DNA from: Candidatus Anaerobutyricum stercoripullorum
GTDB lineage: Bacteria; Bacillota; Clostridia; Lachnospirales; Lachnospiraceae
NCBI GenBank assembly: GCA_019114885.1
Contig: DXEQ01000262.1
Location: 1 to 18,669 of the forward strand
Length of the DNA: 18,669 bases
Reading direction: 5' to 3'
In this document: piece after piece, positions 14,238-18,669 of the stretch
How the letters are laid out: every line of letters starts with the position of its first letter
Position numbering within the stretch: the stretch's first letter is position 1
Program-made: the position numbers and the translations under genes
Notes under the pieces: generated by a model
What the model was told of the DNA's origin: nothing
The model's input: the letters and a program-made list of their open reading frames with translations, nothing else
Database searches by the model: none

Positions 14238-14669
14238 CTACTCCTCCGGTTCCACGATGAGCTTCACACCGGAGATGGCCTTGACCTTCACCCGGGTATC
14301 TTTCGGAATCTTTCGCTCATCCGAATCACTCCTGGCCGTCCAGACCTGTCCCATGACGGTAACCTGTCCCTCCGCCCGGAGATTATCAATGTCCTGCGTT
14401 ACCAGACAGGTGCGACCCACCAGGCTGTCCGCGTTGGTCTTCACCGTACGGCTGTTCAGGTACTTTTTCGCCAGCGGCCTTGTGACTACCAGCAAGATCA
14501 CCGAAATAACCGCAAAAGCCGCCACCTGCGCTCCCAGAGGAAGGTGCAGCGCCGCCAGCAGCGCTCCCACCAAAGACCCTCCGGCAAACCACACCGTCGT
14601 CAGCCCCATGGTCAGCACTTCAAGAATAAGAAATACGCCCGCGGCAATCAACCAGTATAACACTGTCAT
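14238..14669 (-). CDS. NfeD-like membrane protein, partner of SPFH protein
   Basis: A 143-residue short-form NfeD protein. It has three closely spaced transmembrane helices (about 4-20, 22-42, 46-64) and a cytoplasmic OB-fold domain (about 82-142) with the typical LVGRTCLVTQDI, GQVTVMGQVWTARSD and GVKLIVEPEE elements. It lacks the ClpP-like protease domain of long NfeD forms. The frame is open to 14792, but GGGAGGAG lies five bases before the ATG at 14669, where the family N-terminus begins. It is the first gene of a two-gene operon with the SPFH protein, as seen widely in bacteria. A GC-rich spacer of 100 bases between them can form weak hairpins but no terminator. Confidence 0.92.
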   Translation of the reverse strand: MTVLYWLIAAGVFLILEVLTMGLTTVWFAGGSLVGALLAALHLPLGAQVAAFAVISVILLVVTRPLAKKYLNSRTVKTNADSLVGRTCLVTQDIDNLRAEGQVTVMGQVWTARSDSDERKIPKDTRVKVKAISGVKLIVEPEE

Positions 14670-14823
14670 AAAAACTCCTCCCTGCGTGCAGTGTATCAAT
14701 ATCCGGGCCGACGGACCTTGGAACCTTGTATCCATCTCATACCCTGTCCTGCGGAATATGGCGAAAATACACAACTCCCTCCCGTACAGCACCGCCCGGA
14801 TACGGTTATTGTTCTACAGGACC

Positions 14824-14852
14824 ATTTTACCGTATTTCCGGGCAGAAGTAAA
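14824..14852 (-). promoter_or_regulatory. Candidate promoter of the NfeD-SPFH operon
   Basis: On the minus strand TTTACT (-35, 14847-14852), 17 bases, then TAAAAT (-10, 14824-14829). It would give a leader of about 145 bases before the NfeD start. I looked for a sigma-W-like GAAAC...CGTA signature, known for some Bacillus flotillin operons, and did not find it. Confidence 0.5.
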
Positions 14853-14873
14853 CCGGATTGTAATGGAATTTAC

Positions 14874-14911
14874 ACCCGGGGCTGCCGCACTAAACCGAAC
14901 CCCCCCCGGGT
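14874..14911. other. GC-rich hairpin after the Rpn-type gene
   Basis: ACCCGGGG (14874-14881) and CCCCGGGT (14904-14911) form a perfect 8-bp stem around a 22-base loop, starting ten bases after the stop codon of the Rpn-type gene. No T-run follows on the minus strand, so it may only slow polymerase or protect the 3' end. Confidence 0.45.
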
Positions 14912-14920
14912 TACCTGCAG

Positions 14921-15832
14921 CTATGCCTGCTGTAATTCTTTATTATTCTGGACATTTTTCAGGATCTTTTCGATCATCGCTTCGTCAATGCCGCTTTCTT
15001 TCATTGACAGGATCATCGCTTTTCTCATGAGGAGCTGTCCTTCGCTCTTTCCCTCACTAAGTCCTTCGCGGCGGCCCTGCTGGAGGCCCTCGCTGATTCC
15101 CTCGCGGCGACCAAGTGCAAGGCCCTCTTCCTTACCACCATTATAAATCCTCTGTGAATATTCGCACATCTCGTTCAATCCTCCTTCTTCTCGTTTCAGA
15201 TAGCGCACCCGGCGGGACAGGGGGCCCTGACTCATGTCGTCCGGGTCGGCTGTCTTAAAGTAGTGTAACAGCGCGGCTTTCTTTGAGCCATCGTCGACGG
15301 CGGCGTTGACGTAGATCACGTGCTGTCCGTCGTCGTATTGTTCGGACTGGCCTTTCAGGTATTTCTCTACCGGGGTCTCCATATCCCCGGTCTTCCACAG
15401 GTCCGTCCTGCTTATGTATATCACGTATACTTCCGGCATCGCATCGTAGTCTTCGCCTTTCTGCAGGTATTCCCCGTCCACCATGGCGCCGTACAGGCGG
15501 GTGCGGCGGGGATGGTCCGGGGTGGTGTCCCTCTGGATCTCCAGATTGTAGAACCGGCCCCGGCTGTCCTCCGCCAGGATATCCAGGATGGAATCCTTAG
15601 ATGTGAGCCGGGCCAGCCTATACTGGTTCCGGACGTCCACGATCTCGATGGTCGGGTCATCCATCAGGATGCGGATGACGTACTGGCAGACCTCGATATC
15701 GTTCAGCACCACCTTCATAAAGGTGTCGTGGAACAGGGTCAGCTTCTCTACTCCCTGCAGTAAAAACTCCCGATGCGCGATGCGGCTTTCGTTTTCTCTG
15801 GCGTAAGTATCGGAATATTCCTGTCTGTTCAT
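14921..15832 (-). CDS. Rpn/PD-(D/E)XK nuclease family protein (putative transposase-like)
   Basis: A 303-residue protein of the COG5464/Rpn type, often annotated as recombination-promoting nuclease or PD-(D/E)XK family transposase. The nuclease core is about residues 30-160: LFHDTFMKVVLND at 33-45, then DSILDILAED (Asp84) and NLEIQR (Glu98, Gln100), a D...E-x-Q form of the active site. The C-terminal part has Gly-Glu repeats typical of the family (GKEEGLALGRREGISEGL, then QQGRREGLSEGKSEGQ, about 233-265) and a helical end. Family members in E. coli raise RecA-independent recombination and cleave DNA; activity here is inferred. Such genes are numerous and mobile in Lachnospiraceae, yet no terminal inverted repeats flank this one. 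GGAGG lies five bases before the ATG. It is transcribed alone from a strong promoter. Confidence 0.88.
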   Translation of the reverse strand: MNRQEYSDTYARENESRIAHREFLLQGVEKLTLFHDTFMKVVLNDIEVCQYVIRILMDDPTIEIVDVRNQYRLARLTSKDSILDILAEDSRGRFYNLEIQRDTTPDHPRRTRLYGAMVDGEYLQKGEDYDAMPEVYVIYISRTDLWKTGDMETPVEKYLKGQSEQYDDGQHVIYVNAAVDDGSKKAALLHYFKTADPDDMSQGPLSRRVRYLKREEGGLNEMCEYSQRIYNGGKEEGLALGRREGISEGLQQGRREGLSEGKSEGQLLMRKAMILSMKESGIDEAMIEKILKNVQNNKELQQA

Positions 15833-15895
15833 CTATGCCTCCTTCATAATGTTCTGAAACATACTGATTTAGGAACTTCTTACTCTTACGCCTTC

Positions 15896-15924
15896 ATTAT
15901 ACATCATGTTTCTTTGTTTTTCAA
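15896..15924 (-). promoter_or_regulatory. Near-consensus sigma-A promoter of the Rpn-type gene
   Basis: On the minus strand TTGAAA (-35, 15919-15924), 17 bases, then TATAAT (-10, 15896-15901). An A/T-rich stretch lies upstream (15925-15960). The leader is about 60 bases. Confidence 0.85.
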
Positions 15925-15962
15925 CAATTTTTATTTTATTTTCTATATTTTTACATTTTTTT

Positions 15963-15997
15963 AATAAAAGAAATCCCCCAACCGTTTACGTCGGGGG
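15963..15997 (-). terminator. Terminator of the feo operon
   Basis: On the minus strand CCCCCGAC pairs with GTTGGGGG (one G-U pair) around a 7-base loop, followed by ATTTCTTTTATT. It starts about 20 bases after the stop codon of the Cys-rich peptide gene. Confidence 0.85.
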
Positions 15998-16017
15998 TGT
16001 TGGATTACATTTTCCGG

Positions 16018-16185
16018 TTAATCAGATTGGGAGCGGCTCCTGCCTTTGCAGGCGGCTCCGCAGGCGCTGCAGTCGCCGCCGCAGCCGATACATTTTCCGC
16101 TTTTGCGGCGTCGGTGCATATGACGGATGGAAAGGGCCAGCCAGACAAACAGGACGCCCAGGATGAGGATATCGATCACGTGCAT
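16018..16185 (-). CDS. FeoB-associated Cys-rich membrane peptide
   Basis: A 55-residue peptide beginning MHVIDILILGVLFVWLALSI. One hydrophobic helix spans about residues 3-20, followed by a basic patch (RHMHRRRK). Then comes a cysteine cluster, C32-x2-C35-x3-C39-x2-C42-x3-C46, ending in a short Ser-rich tail. AGGGAGG lies eight bases before the ATG, and the frame closes at a TAA just before the operon terminator. Short proteins of this layout follow feoB in many Firmicutes and are annotated FeoB-associated Cys-rich membrane protein; they may take the place of FeoC, perhaps binding iron or an iron-sulphur cluster, which is inference. It lies 91 bases after feoB. Confidence 0.88.
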   Translation of the reverse strand: MHVIDILILGVLFVWLALSIRHMHRRRKSGKCIGCGGDCSACGAACKGRSRSQSD

Positions 16186-16276
16186 TATTTCTGCCTCCCT
16201 TTATGTAATGAACAGTACATTTTCTGTGTGAATACCGCCTGTCGGATATTTCGTGCCGGTATGGCCGGGCGATATG

Positions 16277-18289
16277 TCACAGCAGCAGTCCGCCCACGTG
16301 GTAGATGAGCAGGGCCATGAGCCAGGCGACTACACACTGCAGAACGACCACGCCGACGGTGCGGAGGGTGGAGTTCATCTCCCGGCGGATGGCGGCGATG
16401 GCGGCCACGCACGGGGTGTAGAGCAGGGTGAAGGTCAGGAAGCTGGCCGCTGACAGCGGGGTAAAGAGCTGTCCGATGGCGCCGGAGACGCCGGCGGCGC
16501 TGGTGCCCAGCAGGACGCTTAAGGTGGAGACCACGGCTTCTTTGGCGGTGATGCCGGTGACCAGGGCGGTGGAGATCCGCCAGTCGGAGAAGCCCAGAGG
16601 GGCGAAGACCGGCGCGATCCACTGACCGATCATGGCCAGAAGGCTGTGGGCGCTGTCCGCCGCCACATTTAACTGCGCGTCAAAGGTCTGGAGAAACCAG
16701 ATGATGATGGTCGCCACGAAGATGATGGTGAAGGCACGCTCGATGAAGTCCCTCGCCTTCTCCCACATGAGCAGCAGGACGCTCTTGACCGATGGAAAAC
16801 GGTAGTTCGGCAGCTCCATGACAAACGGCATCGGTTTGCCGCGGAAGAGAATCTTCTTGAACAGAAGCGCCATGAGAACGCCCACCGCCATGCCTCCAAA
16901 GTACAGGATCGTCATCACCAGCACGCCGGAGTCCGGGAAAAAGGCGGCGGTAAACACCGTATAGATCGGAATCTTGGCCGAACAGCTGATATACGGTACC
17001 AGCATGATGGTCATGTTCCGGTCCCGCTCGGAGTAGAGGGTCCGGCTGGCCATGACGGCCGGAACGGAACAGCCAAATCCGATGAGCATCGGCACGAAGC
17101 TGCGGCCGGACAGGCCGATTTTACGAAGGAGCGTGTCCATGACGAAGGCGATCCTTGCCATGTAGCCGGAATCTTCCAGAATGGACAGGAAGAAAAAGAG
17201 CACCAGGATGATCGGCAGGAAACTTAAAACGCTTCCCACACCGGCGAATACGCCGTCGATCACAAGGCTTTTTACTACCGGGTTAATGCCGTAGACAGTC
17301 AGCCCGTAGTCCACCCAGCCAGCCAGGCGGTCGATGCCCGCACTTAAAAAGTCACTTAAAAATGCGCCGACGCTGCCAAAGGTCATCCAGAAAATGAAGA
17401 TCATGATGCCCGCAAATACCGGCAGGGCCAGATAGCGGTTGGTCAGCACACTGTCAATGCGCTGGCTGCGCAGATACTCTTTGCTGATCTGGCATTTGAC
17501 CACGGCGTCTTTGCACAGTTTCTCAATAAATGTATAGCGCATCTCCGCGATGGCGGCATTGCGGTCGAGACCGCTGTCTCTCTCCATCTCGATGATGCTG
17601 TGTTCCGCCATGTCTCTCTCGTTCTGGGACAGGCCCAGACGCCCGATGACGTCCTCGTCTCCCTCGATCAGTTTCATGGCGGCAAATCTTCCGTTAATCT
17701 CTATCTTTTTGGCGTGGTCCTCGATCTGATGATACAGACCGTGGATACACCGGTGAATCGGGCCCGGCTCACAGAAATCATAAATCTTCGGGCCTTCCTT
17801 ATTCTCCGCCACCCGGAAAGCGACCTGAATCAGCTCGTCCACACCCTCATTCTTGATGGCGCTGATGGGCAGGACCGGGATGCCCAGCTGCTCGGACATT
17901 TTTTTGATGTTGATGGAACCGCCGTTATTGCGGACCTCGTCCATCATGTTAAGCGCCAGCACCATGGGAATATGCAGGTCGATGAGCTGCAGGGTAAGGT
18001 ACAGATTCCTCTCGATGTTGGTGGCGTCCACGATGTTGATGATGCCGTCAGGCTTCTCATTTAAAAGGAAATCTCTCGTGACGATCTCCTCGTTGGTGTA
18101 CGGACGCAGGGAATAGATGCCCGGCAGGTCCACCACCGACCCCTTCTGTCCGGTCTGAGTCCGGATCTCTCCCATCTTCTGATCCACCGTCACGCCGGGA
18201 AAGTTCCCCACATGCTGGTTGGAGCCGGTGAGCTGATTAAACAATGTTGTCTTACCGCAATTCTGATTGCCTATCAATGCAAATATCAT
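16277..18289 (-). CDS. feoB: FeoB: GTP-dependent ferrous iron transporter
   Basis: Main Fe(II) uptake permease, 670 residues. The cytoplasmic G domain carries G1 GNQNCGKTT (7-15), G3 DLPGIYSL (54-61) and G4 NMMD (114-117), followed by a helical guanine-dissociation-inhibitor-like region (about 165-265). The membrane part (about 285-670) has both gate motifs, GFGCSVPA (404-411) and SCSAKIP (435-441), as well as GITAKEAVVSTL (589-600) and YTPCVAAI (624-631). The NQNCGKT form of the P-loop (Asn-Cys before GKT) is common in clostridial FeoB. The ATG follows the feoA stop by three bases, so translation is coupled. All key motifs are intact, and the length is slightly below the roughly 700 residues usual in this group. 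Confidence 0.97.
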   Translation of the reverse strand: MIFALIGNQNCGKTTLFNQLTGSNQHVGNFPGVTVDQKMGEIRTQTGQKGSVVDLPGIYSLRPYTNEEIVTRDFLLNEKPDGIINIVDATNIERNLYLTLQLIDLHIPMVLALNMMDEVRNNGGSINIKKMSEQLGIPVLPISAIKNEGVDELIQVAFRVAENKEGPKIYDFCEPGPIHRCIHGLYHQIEDHAKKIEINGRFAAMKLIEGDEDVIGRLGLSQNERDMAEHSIIEMERDSGLDRNAAIAEMRYTFIEKLCKDAVVKCQISKEYLRSQRIDSVLTNRYLALPVFAGIMIFIFWMTFGSVGAFLSDFLSAGIDRLAGWVDYGLTVYGINPVVKSLVIDGVFAGVGSVLSFLPIILVLFFFLSILEDSGYMARIAFVMDTLLRKIGLSGRSFVPMLIGFGCSVPAVMASRTLYSERDRNMTIMLVPYISCSAKIPIYTVFTAAFFPDSGVLVMTILYFGGMAVGVLMALLFKKILFRGKPMPFVMELPNYRFPSVKSVLLLMWEKARDFIERAFTIIFVATIIIWFLQTFDAQLNVAADSAHSLLAMIGQWIAPVFAPLGFSDWRISTALVTGITAKEAVVSTLSVLLGTSAAGVSGAIGQLFTPLSAASFLTFTLLYTPCVAAIAAIRREMNSTLRTVGVVVLQCVVAWLMALLIYHVGGLLL

Positions 18290-18292
18290 GTC

Positions 18293-18538
18293 TTAATCCT
18301 CCAGTTCAATCATGGCCGCATCTTCTTTTCGGATGGTCATATCATATCCACGAAGATGAATCTGAATCGGATCGCCCATGGGTGCCACCTTCATGATCTT
18401 CACCTTTGTCCTCGGAATCAGCCCCATATCCAGAAAACGACAGCGCAGGTTGCCCTCACCGCCCACCGTCTTTATGACAGCCTCCTGCCCGATGGGCAGG
18501 TCCGCCAACGTTCTGCTTATTATCTTTTTCTCACTCAT
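18293..18538 (-). CDS. feoA: FeoA: small SH3-like partner of FeoB
   Basis: An 81-residue cytoplasmic SH3-fold protein required for full FeoB activity. Recognised by LADLPIGQEAVIKTVGG, the central CRFLDMGLIPRTKVKIMKVAPMGDP pattern (about 33-57) and the end GYDMTIRKEDAAMIEL. The start at 18538 is set by AAGGA nine bases upstream; ATGs at 18544 and 18595 are in frame, but the longer one adds residues unlike the family. It ends three bases before feoB. Whether a second feoA lies upstream, as in some Clostridia, cannot be told because the window ends 131 bases away. Confidence 0.95.
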   Translation of the reverse strand: MSEKKIISRTLADLPIGQEAVIKTVGGEGNLRCRFLDMGLIPRTKVKIMKVAPMGDPIQIHLRGYDMTIRKEDAAMIELED

Positions 18539-18596
18539 GATCATCAGTCCTTTGTCCTTCTGCCGCCAGTGCGGGGCCGCGCTTTCTTTCCGCACC

Positions 18597-18669
18597 GGCC
18601 ACTATATTATGTAAATCCACGCCGGTCAGCATCCATCCAGTCGGCCGCTATATTATGTAAGTCCACGCC
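18597..18669. repeat. 27-base direct repeat upstream of feoA, cut by the window edge
   Basis: A 27-base unit occurs at 18597-18623 and 18643-18669 with two differences, 46 bases apart; its core is CTATATTATGTAA. Because 46 is not a multiple of three and both frames close, it is a DNA-level repeat rather than a protein repeat. It could be part of the feo control region or the tail of an upstream repeat. The second copy reaches the last base, so further units may follow. Confidence 0.55.

Noticed and set aside
14164..15030. 288-codon plus-strand open frame opposite NfeD and Rpn genes
   Set aside because: It crosses two minus-strand genes and the promoter between them, with no family resemblance.
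16185..16622. 145-codon minus-strand frame at the end of feoB
   Set aside because: Out-of-frame shadow of feoB with Arg/His-rich translation. The real small gene here is the Cys-rich peptide at 16018-16185.
1..18669. tRNA, rRNA, riboswitch, CRISPR array, insertion sequence or prophage
   Set aside because: Scanned for by eye. No regularly spaced repeat-spacer array, no transposase with terminal inverted repeats, no T-loop-like tRNA signature and no recognised riboswitch core was found.

Overview
The window looks like part of a low-to-moderate GC Firmicutes chromosome, most likely a gut Lachnospiraceae (class Clostridia). The signs are a c-di-AMP gene cluster with Lachnospiraceae-type companion membrane proteins, a short protein resembling DUF6145, an argF-birA-coaX-dusB-greA neighbourhood, an Rpn/PD-(D/E)XK family protein, and strong AGGAGG-type ribosome binding sites. 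This assignment rests on protein recognition from memory, not on a search. Every gene I can support lies on the minus strand, so transcription runs leftward from high to low coordinates. The many plus-strand reading frames are antisense shadows.

Right to left: (1) 16018-18538 is a ferrous iron uptake operon, feoA-feoB plus a 55-residue Cys-rich membrane peptide, closed by a terminator. (2) 14921-15832 is a solitary Rpn-type PD-(D/E)XK protein with its own near-consensus promoter. (3) 13190-14669 is an NfeD-SPFH (stomatin-like) membrane pair, closed by a strong terminator. (4) 11023-12900 is a lipoteichoic-acid-synthase-family polymerase that starts with TTG. (5) 7548-10767, with dusB (6497-7453), reads as one operon: ornithine carbamoyltransferase, biotin ligase/repressor, a DUF6145-like protein, type III pantothenate kinase and tRNA-dihydrouridine synthase. 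greA follows (5882-6379) with its own near-perfect sigma-A promoter and a terminator. (6) 1970-5638 is a four-gene c-di-AMP operon: a 2-helix membrane protein, a polytopic membrane protein, the diadenylate cyclase cdaA and its regulator cdaR. It has a clear promoter with a hairpin at the 5' end of the leader, and a terminator directly after cdaR. glmM, the usual third partner, is not in this operon. (7) 424-1764 holds a TetR-type regulator and a SpoU/TrmH rRNA methyltransferase. They sit behind a 120-base element made of three palindromes. (8) 1-423 has no gene. It carries T-tracts spaced at multiples of about one helical turn and a candidate leftward promoter for a gene beyond the left edge.

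Most of the window is core housekeeping: envelope polymer synthesis, c-di-AMP signalling, iron uptake, vitamin and cofactor use, RNA modification. I do not see a defence island, prophage, CRISPR array or biosynthetic cluster. The least described parts are the two unknown membrane proteins tied to cdaA, the palindromic element at 1802-1923, the phased T-tract region at the left edge and several short repeats between genes.
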